The notes beneath the pieces are model-generated. The model made no database searches. It saw nothing but the letters and a program-made list of their open reading frames with translations, and had not been told where the DNA came from. Both the position numbers and the translations under genes were made by a program. Of a stretch of DNA of 64,000 bases, positions 15,477 to 24,293 are shown piece after piece. The stretch is from Fervidobacterium nodosum Rt17-B1 (GTDB lineage: Bacteria > Thermotogota > Thermotogae > Thermotogales > Fervidobacteriaceae), in assembly GCF_000017545.1 (NCBI RefSeq), contig NC_009718.1:1884942-1948941 (forward strand), in the 5' to 3' direction. Position 1 is the first letter of the stretch; each line of letters begins with the position of its first letter.

Positions 15477-16202
15477 TCATCCCTCCTTCATTTCAGAGAC
15501 TATACTTGAGAGTTCAGCGCCAACTTTGAAACCGATAATTACGTATACGATAGGAACAACACCTGCGCTAAACAAGTTCCCAACAACACCTGTTGGTAAG
15601 AAATTCATCAAGAACACCCCACCAAACGCCATTCCCAAAAGACCAACGATAACGTATCCTGCACCGGCTGATTGTTCGATATGTTTCGCAACGCCTGTGA
15701 CTTTGAATTCATTATCAGCCAACATGAGTAGTAAAACACCTAAAGCTATAACTGTTCCACCAGGGAATCCTCCACCAGGTGTCAAATGCCCGTGGATAAA
15801 TATGTAAGCGCCAAATAATAAAATCAAAGGAAAAACTATACCAGTTGACACTTTTAGAACAAAGTGATCTTCAAACTCCAATTTGTTCTTTCTTCTTAAG
15901 AAAGAACTGAGTATTCCAACACCTAAAGCTGCGGTGAAAAGGACTGTTACCTCGCCCAATGTATCGAAAGATCTGTAATTTACGACAATTGATGTGACAA
16001 CATTGGCACTTCCTTCTTCGAGATTTGCGGATTTTTTGAACTCAACAGGAGAATATCCTGATTTCGTTGATTTACTTATGTAATCAAATGAAACCCTTGT
16101 GAACATATCGAAGTTACCAAAGTCTGGAACGATTGGTAAGAGTTCACCTATTAGAAAGTAAAGGAAGATACTAGCAATAAGGATGGCCCATACTCTTCTC
16201 AT
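15477..16202 (-). CDS. mbxF: MbxF-type subunit: MbhE-like segment fused to MrpB/MnhB
   Basis: 241 residues. The N-terminal ~110 residues resemble MbhE (a membrane anchor, an extracytoplasmic loop, then VVNYRSFDTLGEVTVLFTAALGV). The C-terminal part is MnhB-like with HGHLTPGGGFPGGTVIALG. In archaeal Mbh these are two proteins; here, as in Mbx, they form one. It overlaps the preceding gene by four bases. Confidence 0.88.
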   Translation of the reverse strand: MRRVWAILIASIFLYFLIGELLPIVPDFGNFDMFTRVSFDYISKSTKSGYSPVEFKKSANLEEGSANVVTSIVVNYRSFDTLGEVTVLFTAALGVGILSSFLRRKNKLEFEDHFVLKVSTGIVFPLILLFGAYIFIHGHLTPGGGFPGGTVIALGVLLLMLADNEFKVTGVAKHIEQSAGAGYVIVGLLGMAFGGVFLMNFLPTGVVGNLFSAGVVPIVYVIIGFKVGAELSSIVSEMKEG

Positions 16203-16486
16203 TTCTTTTCACCTGCCTTTATCTTCCAAAGCGCAAAGAGCATAACTGCGCTAGCAAGACCAGAGCCAACAGCGGCTTCCGTAATTGCCACATCAGGCGC
16301 TTTAAGAACAATGAAAATCAACACTGAAAGCAAACTAACTGCGGAAAGGGCAATCAGAGCATCTAATATCTTCTTTGTCTCTACTGCAAAGATAGAGAAT
16401 ACAATCATCAAAACACCGACTAAAAAGGAGACAGTGTTTGTTAAACTTGAAAACACATCGGAAAAGAAATTATAGATGCTTGTCAT
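16199..16486 (-). CDS. mbxD: MbxD, MbhD/DUF4040-like subunit
   Basis: A 95-residue protein with three hydrophobic segments and the conserved LIFIVLKAPDVAITEAAVGSG block found in MbhD and in the N-terminal part of MrpA/MrpB-like proteins. It belongs to the Na+/H+ antiporter module of the complex. It overlaps both neighbours by four bases. Confidence 0.9.
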   Translation of the reverse strand: MTSIYNFFSDVFSSLTNTVSFLVGVLMIVFSIFAVETKKILDALIALSAVSLLSVLIFIVLKAPDVAITEAAVGSGLASAVMLFALWKIKAGEKK

Positions 16487-16836
16487 TTAGCATCACCACC
16501 ATTTGTGCTTGTTACTTCCTTTATCTCATCAACAACTGTCTCTTCACATTTTGGAGCGTTATTTTTGTAAGCAGCTCTTGTCATGAGAGAAGCCGCAACT
16601 GGGTTTGTGAGAGCGACAAAGACGATGACCAAAATTGCTTTTCCGAAAAACGAGAAATCCAGTATACCAACACCAAGAGCTATTGAAAACGTACCCAAAG
16701 TTGTTGCTTTTGTAGAAGCTTGTAGCTTTGTGTAAATGTCAGGCATTTTTAAAAGACCAAGACCAGCTAAGAAATAAAATAGCGACCCTAATCCTATCAA
16801 AACATATCCAACCATTTCTCTTATCATCTCTATCAT
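16483..16836 (-). CDS. mbxC: MbxC, MrpG/MnhG-like subunit
   Basis: A 117-residue protein with three transmembrane helices and the MnhG pattern (GLLKMPDIYTKLQASTKATTLG; LTNPVAASLMTRAAY). It is an accessory subunit of Mrp-type Na+/H+ antiporters. It is translationally coupled by four-base overlaps on both sides. Confidence 0.93.
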   Translation of the reverse strand: MIEMIREMVGYVLIGLGSLFYFLAGLGLLKMPDIYTKLQASTKATTLGTFSIALGVGILDFSFFGKAILVIVFVALTNPVAASLMTRAAYKNNAPKCEETVVDEIKEVTSTNGGDAK

Positions 16837-17120
16837 CTTTTACCACCACACTTATCCGTCTGGCTTTCGAGATACCTTGCGAAGACGACAGTTTCAATAA
16901 ATGCCAAAAGTCCGTAAAGAATAGCTATATCCATATACATGGAGTTTTTGAACATAAAAGATATAAGAACAATGATGCCAATAAACATTACATTCATCAT
17001 ATCAACTGCTGCGAGTCTTTCGAAAGAAGTTGGCCCAAGCAAAAATCTGAGAAGAGAGAAGAAAATACCGAAACCAGTTAATCCGAAAACTATTAAGTCA
17101 ATAATCAATGAGCCACTCAT
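16833..17120 (-). CDS. mbxB: MbxB, MrpF/MnhF-like subunit
   Basis: A 95-residue protein with three transmembrane segments. RFLLGPTSFERLAAVDMMN is the family signature of MnhF. It is a small membrane subunit of the Mrp module. The RBS GGGGGTG precedes the ATG, and it overlaps both neighbours by four bases. Confidence 0.92.
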   Translation of the reverse strand: MSGSLIIDLIVFGLTGFGIFFSLLRFLLGPTSFERLAAVDMMNVMFIGIIVLISFMFKNSMYMDIAILYGLLAFIETVVFARYLESQTDKCGGKR

Positions 17121-17596
17121 TCGTACACCCCCTTCAAAATTTTTTCAAACTTGTCGTAAAAAGATTTCTTACTTTCTTCATCTGTACCTGCGACATCGAT
17201 CCAGTGTACGTAAAGTTCATCATCAACAACATCAAAAGTGATTGTTCCAGGGGTGAGAGTGATTGAATTTGCGAGAGTAAGTTTAGCAACATCGCCTTTT
17301 AAAGCCGTTTTAACCTTGACAAAACCAGGCTTTACATTTCTTCCTGGGACAAGAACTCTGGAAGCAACATCCAAATTAGCTTTAATCATTTCCCAAACAA
17401 AAACAGGTATATAGACAAACAAAAACTTAAAAAGACCAGGTATAAACTTACCGTTGAACTTGATTCGATAATACTTGGTAAAGATAAGAGAGATAACAAG
17501 AGAAACAACTAAACCTATAACCACTTCCTGCCACTCGACTGACCAAGTTAACAATAGCCAAGTGAAAAAACTCACAATAAAAACAGAAAAACTCAT
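17117..17596 (-). CDS. mbxA: MbxA, MrpE/MnhE-like subunit, first gene of the mbx operon
   Basis: A 159-residue MnhE homologue: two N-terminal membrane helices and a cytoplasmic domain with the conserved NSITLTPGTITFDV and YVHWIDV. It starts the run A-B-C-D-F-G-H-H'-M-J-K-L-N, the same order as the Mbx (Mbs) cluster of Pyrococcus furiosus. The RBS GAAGGGAGGG precedes the ATG. A leader of about 137 nt separates it from the predicted transcription start. Confidence 0.92.
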   Translation of the reverse strand: MSFSVFIVSFFTWLLLTWSVEWQEVVIGLVVSLVISLIFTKYYRIKFNGKFIPGLFKFLFVYIPVFVWEMIKANLDVASRVLVPGRNVKPGFVKVKTALKGDVAKLTLANSITLTPGTITFDVVDDELYVHWIDVAGTDEESKKSFYDKFEKILKGVYE

Positions 17597-17670
17597 AAAA
17601 AGCCCTCCCTTCTTTAAATTAAATTATCTTTTAAAACCAGGACTATTAGAAAAATATGGAATTTTTTAGT

Positions 17671-17688
17671 TTGTTTAAGATTTCACAA
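17671..17688. promoter_or_regulatory. Rex-like palindrome in the mbx leader
   Basis: TTGTTTAAGATTTCACAA: one half (TTCACAA, or TTGTGAA on the minus strand) fits the Rex redox-repressor consensus TTGTGAA-N4-TTCACAA exactly, and the other half differs at two positions. It lies about 50 nt downstream of the predicted start. Only suggestive. Confidence 0.3.
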
Positions 17689-17709
17689 ATAACTCAAACA
17701 AAAGACAAA

Positions 17710-17728
17710 TTAGACAAAATAAATCTAA
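17710..17728. promoter_or_regulatory. Operator copy 1: palindrome downstream of the mbx -10
   Basis: TTAGACAAAATAAATCTAA, extended by AAA and TTT to 8-bp perfect arms (AAATTAGA/TCTAATTT, 17707-17731). It covers roughly +5 to +25 of the predicted transcript. 18 of its bases recur identically at 17778-17795. Confidence 0.65.
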
Positions 17729-17739
17729 TTTACATGTTT

Positions 17740-17768
17740 ATTGTACCAAATAATTTTGTTTTTTACAA
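17740..17768 (-). promoter_or_regulatory. Promoter of the mbx operon
   Basis: Minus strand TTGTAA (17763-17768), a 17-base spacer ending in TGG, and TACAAT (17740-17745). It is the only good promoter in the 390-bp gap 17597-17986 and is bracketed by two identical operator-like sites. The rest of that gap (17796-17936) is AT-rich with no reading frame. Confidence 0.7.
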
Positions 17769-17777
17769 TAACAAAAA

Positions 17778-17795
17778 TAGACAAAATAAATCTAA
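17778..17795. promoter_or_regulatory. Operator copy 2: same site upstream of the mbx -35
   Basis: TAGACAAAATAAATCTAA, identical to 17711-17728. It lies immediately upstream of the -35, 67 bp from copy 1. The two sites flank the promoter symmetrically. Confidence 0.65.
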
Positions 17796-17936
17796 AAATG
17801 AAAAAAATTACACTCAGTGAATAATCAAGCGATGTATTTTATGAATTTTTGGAATTTCCAGCTACTGAAATTATATCAAAATTTATACTTATAACAAAAT
17901 TAATCATAAAAGTTTCATGCAAAAATTGTGTATGAA

Positions 17937-17964
17937 AAAACCACGCCCTCTTGGGCGTGGTTTT
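17937..17964 (-). terminator. Rho-independent terminator behind the nucleotidase gene
   Basis: AAAACCACGCCC / GGGCGTGGTTTT, a 12-bp stem with a TCTT loop and a T tract on either strand, 23 nt behind the stop. Confidence 0.9.
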
Positions 17965-17986
17965 CTGTAATTTGTAAAATTTATAT

Positions 17987-19833
17987 TTAAAATCCAGAAG
18001 CATTTTTCAGTGAGAATAAATTATCTAAATAGCTCACATAGTATATCAATTTCATACCTGGTGTTAAATTCGAATCTTTTATGTTATTCCATTTTATAAG
18101 TTCATTAGTTGAGACTCCTAAATTTTTTGCAATGCTTTCTAATGTGTCGCCTTCTTTAACTGTGTATTCGTATTGCACTACTGCCTTCCAGTTGTTATCA
18201 ACGGTTGCTTCTATGACTTTATTTTCAAGCACATAGTCCGCCATTAATTCTGCTACTTCTATCATTACTTCTCTTACAACTGGTTTGCCTTTGAACATGT
18301 TGTATCCTCCACCGCCACCCGCACGGTAGTTGTTTAAGACTATTTCGTATTCCGCATCCATATCGATTGGTTTTCCTTCAAACTCGAGATCTACTATTCT
18401 ATCACCTGAAGGCCTGTTTAAAACTATTTTGTATGTTATTCCTTCCCACATGTCATAATTATAATGTTTGGGCTTTGGCTCAATCCAAGTCTTATTTACA
18501 TCGACTTTGTTGTTTTCATAAACAAAGTAATCCGCGCTGAGTTCTAAGGCGTCTTTAATGTCTTTTCCTTTTACTTTTATAACTTTAAGAGTGTTAGCGT
18601 ATATATATACTCCATAGATGTCTCTTAAGGATACAGGTCCTTCTTTCCATCCTTTTATGTCGTTGGTAAATAAAGCTGTAGATGATATTTTCGCTCCACT
18701 ATAGTGCATTTGGACTTTATTAACAAACTCTATCAAAGCATTATCTTTTAATCTTGCAAATAATGGATTTTCAACCCAGAAATCTCCTTTTGCGTACCCA
18801 ACAGGTTGGTCAAGCCATGCTTGGACTTTATCTTCGTATTTCTTTGCTAATGAAAGTATTTCTTCATCTGGTTGAACACCTTTTACCGAAAGTGTTTCTA
18901 CTTTGCTATCAATAATTTTCCAATTGTCTTCTTCTTTTTCAAGTTTTAAAGTAACTTGACCAAGGTATGAACCCCAATTTCCTGGCATAGATACAGGTAT
19001 GTTGTTTATTTTTGTTGCGATAACCCTATGCTGATGACCTAATAATAGGACATCTATATTTGGGACATTGCTTAAGATTTCATAAGCTTGGTCTTCGCCT
19101 GTTAATTCCTCAGTTGGTTGGCCAGTTTGTGGATCTCTTTCTAATCCACCATGATAGACAGCTATAACAATATCAACTTTTTCTTGATTTTTTAGAATGT
19201 TAACATATTCTTTGGCTACTTCTACAGGATCCAAAAAATCAAGCCCTTGGCTACTTCTACAGGATCCAAAAAATCAAGCCCTTCTATGTTTTTTGGATCT
19301 TCCCAGTTGGGTATAAATTTTGTTGTGAGACCTAAGATCCCTATTTTAACACCATCTACGGTTACAATATGATAAGGTTTGAATGCAGGTTCTTTTGTGC
19401 CTTTCTTAACTATATTTGCACTTAAAGCTGGAAATTGTGCTTCAGATATTGCTTTGTTTAATATTTTTAGTCCATAGTTGAATTCGTGGTTACCCAAGGT
19501 CCATGCCGAATAACCAAGTTTGTTCATTACCAAAATCATGGGATCGATAGGTTCGTTGTCAACTTTTGCGTGGTAGTATTCTAGAGGTGTACCTTGAATT
19601 AAGTCACCTGAATCAATCAGAATAACGTTTTTGAATTTGCTTTTTATTTGCTTTATCAGTGTGGCAACTTTGGCTAGCCCAACATCGGAAGGTTGATTGG
19701 TAGCATAGTTGATCGGATATATGTTACCGTGAAGGTCTGTTGTGTGCAAAATAGCAATTTCAGCCGTTTCTGCAAAAACTATCAATATGAAACTCAAAAC
19801 AAGTAAAAGTGTAAGAAACTTTTTCATACCCAA
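17987..19833 (-). pseudogene. Secreted 5'-nucleotidase/2',3'-cyclic phosphodiesterase (UshA-like) with LysM, split by a 35-bp tandem duplication
   Basis: Two overlapping frames, 19833-19222 (203 codons) and 19234-17987, together encode one UshA-type metallophosphoesterase. The upstream part has a signal peptide (MKKFLTLLLVLSFILIVFA) and the metal motifs HTTDLHGN, DSGD and GNHE. The downstream part has LLGHQHR, the nucleotidase C-terminal domain and, at the end, a LysM peptidoglycan-binding domain (YTVKEGDTLESIAKNLGV). A 35-bp segment (19212-19246) is repeated directly, which shifts the frame. Removing one copy restores a single frame of 603 codons with no other damage. The downstream part could restart weakly at a TTG (19234). 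Such proteins scavenge nucleotides at the cell surface. It is either a recent null mutation, a reversible switch or an assembly artefact. Confidence 0.85.
19212..19283. repeat. 35-bp perfect tandem duplication inside the nucleotidase gene
   Basis: Unit 19212-19246 is repeated at 19247-19281, with two further matching bases. The unit encodes part of LDFLDPVEVAK. 35 is not a multiple of three, so the reading frame breaks exactly here. Confidence 0.97.
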
Positions 19834-19864
19834 TCCCTCCTTTTCGATATGGTGAAAAGTTAGT

Positions 19865-19894
19865 ATTTTATTAGATTCACAAAAAATTATACAA
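19865..19894 (-). promoter_or_regulatory. Putative promoter of the nucleotidase gene
   Basis: Minus strand TTGTAT (19889-19894), an 18-base spacer and TAAAAT (19865-19870), about 30 nt before the RBS AAGGAGGG. Confidence 0.4.
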
Positions 19895-19924
19895 TAAAAA
19901 TTTGTTCAAGGTGCAGTGAATTAT

Positions 19925-19962
19925 AAAAAAACCTACCACCGGAAAACCGGTGGTAGGTTTTT
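19925..19962 (-). terminator. Rho-independent terminator of the oadA-to-pdxT operon
   Basis: AAACCTACCACCGG / CCGGTGGTAGGTTT with an AAAA loop and T tracts on both strands. It begins right behind the pdxT stop. Confidence 0.92.
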
Positions 19963-19964
19963 GC

Positions 19965-20540
19965 TTATTTTCTATATTCTTCAACCATTTTTATAAAGTA
20001 TTCGTGCACCCTTGTGTCATCTGTAAGTTCTGGGTGGAATGAGGTGACAAGTACATTTTTCTGTCTAAGCATTATTGGGTGATTATCTAATGTTGATAAC
20101 ACATCAACTTCTGGTCCCCATCCATCAACCCTTGGTGCCCTTATGAATATCGCTTTGAACGGTTTGTTGAATCCTTTAATTTCTACCATTTCATCAAAAC
20201 TGTCAACTTGTCTGCCGTATGCGTTTCTCATTACTTTTATATCTATGACCCCCAACGACTCTTGCGGGTAGTTTTCGATTTCTTTAGCAAGAACAATTAA
20301 TCCTGCGCATGTGCCGTATACAGGTAGTCCGTTAAGTATTTTTTCTTTCAATTTTTCGAATAACCCTATTCGTTTCATTATGCGAATCATTGTTGTTGAT
20401 TCGCCACCAGGGATTATTAGCCCGTCAACTTTCTCCAAATCCTCTGGTGTGCGAACAACGTATGATTCGTGTCCAAGTTTTTCTATCATCCATTTGTGTT
20501 CTCTAAAGTCACCTTGTATTCCCGAAACTCCTATTATCAT
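19965..20540 (-). CDS. pdxT: Pyridoxal 5'-phosphate synthase glutaminase subunit
   Basis: A 191-residue class I glutaminase that supplies ammonia to PdxS. The nucleophile Cys is in [11 protein letters not shown], the oxyanion glycine loop in IPGGESTTM, and the catalytic His-Glu pair in SFHPEL. Length is standard. It starts three bases after the pdxS stop with its own GAGGATGG RBS and ends the operon. Confidence 0.97.
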   Translation of the reverse strand: MIIGVSGIQGDFREHKWMIEKLGHESYVVRTPEDLEKVDGLIIPGGESTTMIRIMKRIGLFEKLKEKILNGLPVYGTCAGLIVLAKEIENYPQESLGVIDIKVMRNAYGRQVDSFDEMVEIKGFNKPFKAIFIRAPRVDGWGPEVDVLSTLDNHPIMLRQKNVLVTSFHPELTDDTRVHEYFIKMVEEYRK

Positions 20541-20543
20541 TTT

Positions 20544-21419
20544 TTACCATCCTCTTTCTTGAAGTCTGACTTCTAATGTCTCAATTTCCAATCCTTCCAT
20601 TGGCTCGCCAATATCTTCGGAAATTTTCAGGAGCATTTCTGGGTCGTTCCAATATGTTACAGCCATAACTATTGCTTTAGCCATTTTCATTGGGTCTTTT
20701 GATTTGAATATTCCGCTTCCTACAAATACACCGTCTGCGCCAAGCATCATCATTAATGCGGCATCTGCTGGTGTTGCTACTCCACCTGCCGCGAAGTTGA
20801 CAACCGGTAATCTACCGAGTTCTTTAACTTGCAATACTAATTCAACAGGTGCGCCTATTTCTTTAGCGTATGTCACTATTTCTTCATACGGCAAGTTTTG
20901 AACTTTTCTTATCTCCGACATGACTGTTCTCATGTGTTTTACGGCTTCTACAACGTTTCCTGTTCCAGCTTCTCCTTTTGTTCTTATCATTGCAGCGCCT
21001 TCGGATATTCTTCTTAATGCTTCTCCGAGGTTTCTTGCACCACATACGAATGGTACTTTGAATTCATGTTTGTTGATATGGTATTTGTCATCCGCTGGTG
21101 TTAAAACTTCTGATTCGTCTATGAAGTCAACACCAAGCGCTTCGAGTATCCTTGCTTCCGCAATGTGACCAATTCTCACTTTTGCCATTACTGGTATGGA
21201 TACTGCTTCCATTATTTCTTTTATTTTTGCGATGCTTGCCATTCTCGCAACTCCACCAGCTTTTCTTATATCCGCTGGTACTCTTTCAAGCGCCATGACG
21301 GCAACTGCTCCTGCTTCTTCTGCAATTTTTGCTTGCTCTGCTGTGGTAACATCCATAATGACGCCACCTTTGAACATTTCAGCAAAGCCTTTTTTGATTT
21401 CAAATGTACCCTTTTCCAT
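20544..21419 (-). CDS. pdxS: Pyridoxal 5'-phosphate synthase, synthase subunit
   Basis: A 291-residue (beta/alpha)8 enzyme that makes PLP from ribose 5-phosphate, glyceraldehyde 3-phosphate and ammonia. Conserved elements: the first Schiff-base Lys in [10 protein letters not shown], the second Lys in [10 protein letters not shown], and [21 protein letters not shown]. The ATG at 21419 ([19 protein letters not shown]) with GGAGGC upstream is chosen over a start eight codons earlier. PLP is the cofactor of many amino-acid-degrading enzymes, which fits a peptide fermenter. Confidence 0.97.
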   Translation of the reverse strand: MEKGTFEIKKGFAEMFKGGVIMDVTTAEQAKIAEEAGAVAVMALERVPADIRKAGGVARMASIAKIKEIMEAVSIPVMAKVRIGHIAEARILEALGVDFIDESEVLTPADDKYHINKHEFKVPFVCGARNLGEALRRISEGAAMIRTKGEAGTGNVVEAVKHMRTVMSEIRKVQNLPYEEIVTYAKEIGAPVELVLQVKELGRLPVVNFAAGGVATPADAALMMMLGADGVFVGSGIFKSKDPMKMAKAIVMAVTYWNDPEMLLKISEDIGEPMEGLEIETLEVRLQERGW

Positions 21420-21458
21420 GTTTATACGCCTCCTTTTAATCAATTAATTAATTTATTT

Positions 21459-23123
21459 TTAAACTATGACTGTTTCAGTGTATTCTCCGAATACTTCCCT
21501 TAATGCGTTGCTTATTTCTCCAACGGTGGCATATGCTTTTACTGCTTCAAGTACGTATGGGAAGAGATTTTCATCTGTTGCTGCTACTTCTTTTATTTTA
21601 TTGAGGAGTTTCTTTACTTTTTCATTGTCTCTTTTTTCTTTGAGTTTTTTGAGTCTTTCTTTTTGTTTTTGTTCAAGTTCTGGGTCGACTTTTAAAACTT
21701 CTTTTTGTTTTAAATCCTCTTTTATTGTGAATTTGTTTACTCCAACGATTATTTCTTCACCTTTCTCTACTGCAAGTTGGTGTTTGTATGCACTTTCGTG
21801 GATTTCTTTTTGTACATATCCCATTTCTATGGCTTTAACCATTCCACCAAGTTGGTCTATTTTTTCGATGTATTCCATGGCTCTCTTTTCTATCTCGTTT
21901 GTCATAGCTTCTATTACGTATGAACCCGCTAATGGGTCAATTGTATCAGCAACACCTGATTCGTAGGCGATTATCTGTTGTGTTCTGAGAGCAATTCTTG
22001 CTGATTCTTCGGTTGGTAGAGCTAATGCTTCGTCATAGCTGTTTGTATGTAACGATTGCGTACCACCGAGAACGGCGGCAAGTGCTTGGATTGTGACCCT
22101 TATTATGTTGTTCATTGGTTGTTGTGCTGTAAGTGTGGAACCACCCGTTTGAGTATGGAAGCGGAGTTTCATTGCTTCTGGGTCAGTTACACCAAATCTA
22201 TTTTTCATAATTTTTGCCCATAGTCTTCTTGCGGCTCTGAATTTCGCTATTTCTTCTAAGAAGTTGTTGTGCGCAGCGAAGAAGAATGAGAGCCTCTTAC
22301 CAAATACGTTTGGATCCAGTCCTTTTTTGACTGCTGATTCAACGTATGTTATTCCATCTGCCAATGTGAAGGCTACTTCTTGCACGGCTGTTGAACCTGC
22401 TTCTCTTATATGGTACCCACTTATGCTTATTGGGTTCCATTTTGGCATGTATTTTGAACAGTATTCAAATATATCTGTAATTAGTCTCATTGATGGTTCT
22501 GGTGGGTATATGTATGTGCCACGTGCGATGTATTCTTTGAGGATATCGTTTTGGATTGTTCCACTGAGTTTTTCCTGTGATACGCCCTGTTTTTCAGCAA
22601 CTGCTATGTACATCGAAAGTAATATCATCGCGGTGCTATTTATGGTCATTGATGTACTTACTTGGTCTAATGGTATACCATCAAAGAGTATTTCCATATC
22701 TTCGAGTGAATCTATTGCAACGCCAACTCTTCCGACTTCGCCTTCTGCCATGGGGTCGTCTGAGTCATAGCCTATCTGTGTTGGAAGGTCGAATGCAACA
22801 GAAAGTCCCGTTTGCCCTTGCTCAAGTAGATATTTGTAGCGTTTATTTGATTCTTCCGCGGTACCAAACCCGGCGTATTGTCTCATCGTCCAGTGCCTTG
22901 CACGGTACATTGTTGGTTGAACACCACGTGTAAATGGGTATTCACCAGGGAAACCTAGGTCTTCAACATAATCAAGGTTGGCTATATCTTCGGGTGTGTA
23001 TAGCCTTTTTATTTCGTATCCTGATGTTGAATAGAAAGTTTCTTTTCTTTCAGGAACTTTTGATATTGATTTTTTAACGACCTCTTCATATCTTTTTTTT
23101 GCTTGTTCGAATTTTTCATCCAT
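21459..23123 (-). CDS. Methylmalonyl-CoA mutase catalytic (large) subunit without B12-binding domain
   Basis: A 554-residue protein covering the TIM-barrel, substrate-binding part of methylmalonyl-CoA mutase, which interconverts succinyl-CoA and methylmalonyl-CoA. Conserved blocks are [56 protein letters not shown] and [15 protein letters not shown]. There is no C-terminal cobalamin domain (DxHxxG), so a separate small subunit is needed and it is not in this window. A charged coiled-coil-like stretch (about residues 475-520) follows the barrel. It sits in an operon with a carboxyltransferase of the oxaloacetate decarboxylase type, suggesting a succinate/propionate branch. ATG start with GGGGG. 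Confidence 0.93.
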   Translation of the reverse strand: MDEKFEQAKKRYEEVVKKSISKVPERKETFYSTSGYEIKRLYTPEDIANLDYVEDLGFPGEYPFTRGVQPTMYRARHWTMRQYAGFGTAEESNKRYKYLLEQGQTGLSVAFDLPTQIGYDSDDPMAEGEVGRVGVAIDSLEDMEILFDGIPLDQVSTSMTINSTAMILLSMYIAVAEKQGVSQEKLSGTIQNDILKEYIARGTYIYPPEPSMRLITDIFEYCSKYMPKWNPISISGYHIREAGSTAVQEVAFTLADGITYVESAVKKGLDPNVFGKRLSFFFAAHNNFLEEIAKFRAARRLWAKIMKNRFGVTDPEAMKLRFHTQTGGSTLTAQQPMNNIIRVTIQALAAVLGGTQSLHTNSYDEALALPTEESARIALRTQQIIAYESGVADTIDPLAGSYVIEAMTNEIEKRAMEYIEKIDQLGGMVKAIEMGYVQKEIHESAYKHQLAVEKGEEIIVGVNKFTIKEDLKQKEVLKVDPELEQKQKERLKKLKEKRDNEKVKKLLNKIKEVAATDENLFPYVLEAVKAYATVGEISNALREVFGEYTETVIV

Positions 23124-23165
23124 AGTATAATAGTCCCCCTTTCAAATTTTCTCGTTGATTAAGGT

Positions 23166-23486
23166 TTATCCTTGTCTGTTTAATATCTGACCTTTATCAT
23201 CCTGTTGTATGTACGATTGGACCATACGTTTGCCATCTTCAATGTTTTTAGTTAGGCTTTTTAGTTCTTCGAATTTTTGTTTTAGATTTTCTTGACGTTT
23301 TAAATCTCTTTCGTAGATTTCTCGTAGTGTATTTTCGGGTAATATAGGGAGTAACTTTTCTCTTTGATCGAGTAATGTGTTAAGCTTTTCGTAATCTTCA
23401 TCTTCTATCGCCAGATCTATTTGTTTTTCTATTTCAAGAATATCTAATGTTTCTTGTGTCTCATTTTTTGCGTTTTTGTCTTCCAC
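23166..23486 (-). CDS. Small helical protein of unknown function
   Basis: 106 residues, almost entirely charged alpha-helix with heptad-like repeats (IDLAIEDEDYEKLNTLLDQREKLLPIL). No signal peptide or membrane segment. The GTG at 23486, eight bases behind AGAGG, is the likely start; another GTG three codons earlier is too close to the RBS. It lies between acpS-folK and the mutase gene with short gaps, so it is co-transcribed. The pattern is vaguely similar to FliT-type flagellar chaperones, but this is not strong enough to name it. Confidence 0.75.
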   Translation of the reverse strand: MEDKNAKNETQETLDILEIEKQIDLAIEDEDYEKLNTLLDQREKLLPILPENTLREIYERDLKRQENLKQKFEELKSLTKNIEDGKRMVQSYIQQDDKGQILNRQG

Positions 23487-23516
23487 GAAGCTCACCTCTG
23501 AGGCTTCTAATTTTTT

Positions 23517-24293
23517 CTAAAATTCATCGATTTTCTTAAGTAATATTGGATGAACGAAATTTGGCGCTATTTCTTTCATTGGGTTTATGAAGAAGTCTCT
23601 ATTTTGAAAGTCATAATGTGGGACAGTTAATAATTCGTTTCTTATGACAAGATTGCCGTAAAAGAGTATGTCTAAGTCTATTATTCTCGGTCCCCATTTT
23701 TCTGTTCTGACGCGTCCTAATTTTTTCTCGATTTCAAGTAGTGTTTCCATTAATTTATCAGGTGGAAGTTTCGTATCGATTTCAACAACGCAATTTAAAA
23801 AATCTGGTTGGTCTGTTTTTCCGTAAGGTTTTGTTTCTATTATACTTGATATTTTAACTATTTTTGAGATATATTCAAGTTCTTTTATAGCTTTTTTTAT
23901 GTTATTTTCTCTATCTCCAAGATTAGTTCCAATTGCTATAAATATTTTTCCTTGTTCTTTCTCAAGTATGGTATTTGCCATTGCGAATTTGTCGTGTGAG
24001 AGTGTTGCGTGTACAAAGTTGTAAGTGCCAAATTTTGCCATATGGTATTTGTGGATTTTTATGTATAAACTGCCGTCTTCTCTATTGAGAAAAGATATAT
24101 CCTTGAACGAATGACCGTTTAATCCCGTACCAAGTGCTTTAAAAAAGCTTTCTTTTAATGCAAACCTTCCAGCTAAGTACTCATGGGTTACTTTAGCTTT
24201 ATTTGTTTTTTCTTCCTCAGTTAGTATTCTTTCAGAAAGTTTCAAGTCAATTCTTGATATATCAACTATGTCATTTCCAATTCCAATAATCAA
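23517..24293 (-). CDS. Fusion of holo-ACP synthase (AcpS) and HPPK (FolK)
   Basis: 258 residues with two enzymes in one frame. Residues 1-~112 are AcpS: IIGIGNDIVDISR with the metal-binding Asp, GRFALKESFFKALGTG with the Glu, and HATLSHDKFAMAN. It transfers 4'-phosphopantetheine to acyl carrier protein. Residues ~117-258 are 6-hydroxymethyl-7,8-dihydropterin pyrophosphokinase: IAIGTNLGDRENNI, ETKPYGKTDQPDFLN and RTEKWGPRIIDLDILFYG. The latter makes the pyrophosphorylated pterin for folate. The linker is only a few residues. A TTG start nine bases behind GGAGG overlaps the preceding gene's stop by four bases. There is no sign of frameshift at the joint, so this appears to be a true bifunctional protein. 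Confidence 0.9.
   Translation of the reverse strand: MIIGIGNDIVDISRIDLKLSERILTEEEKTNKAKVTHEYLAGRFALKESFFKALGTGLNGHSFKDISFLNREDGSLYIKIHKYHMAKFGTYNFVHATLSHDKFAMANTILEKEQGKIFIAIGTNLGDRENNIKKAIKELEYISKIVKISSIIETKPYGKTDQPDFLNCVVEIDTKLPPDKLMETLLEIEKKLGRVRTEKWGPRIIDLDILFYGNLVIRNELLTVPHYDFQNRDFFINPMKEIAPNFVHPILLKKIDEF

Noticed and set aside
21466..21966. 166-codon plus-strand open frame inside the mutase gene
   Set aside because: Low-complexity Ser/Phe-rich translation typical of the antisense of a Lys/Glu-rich gene.
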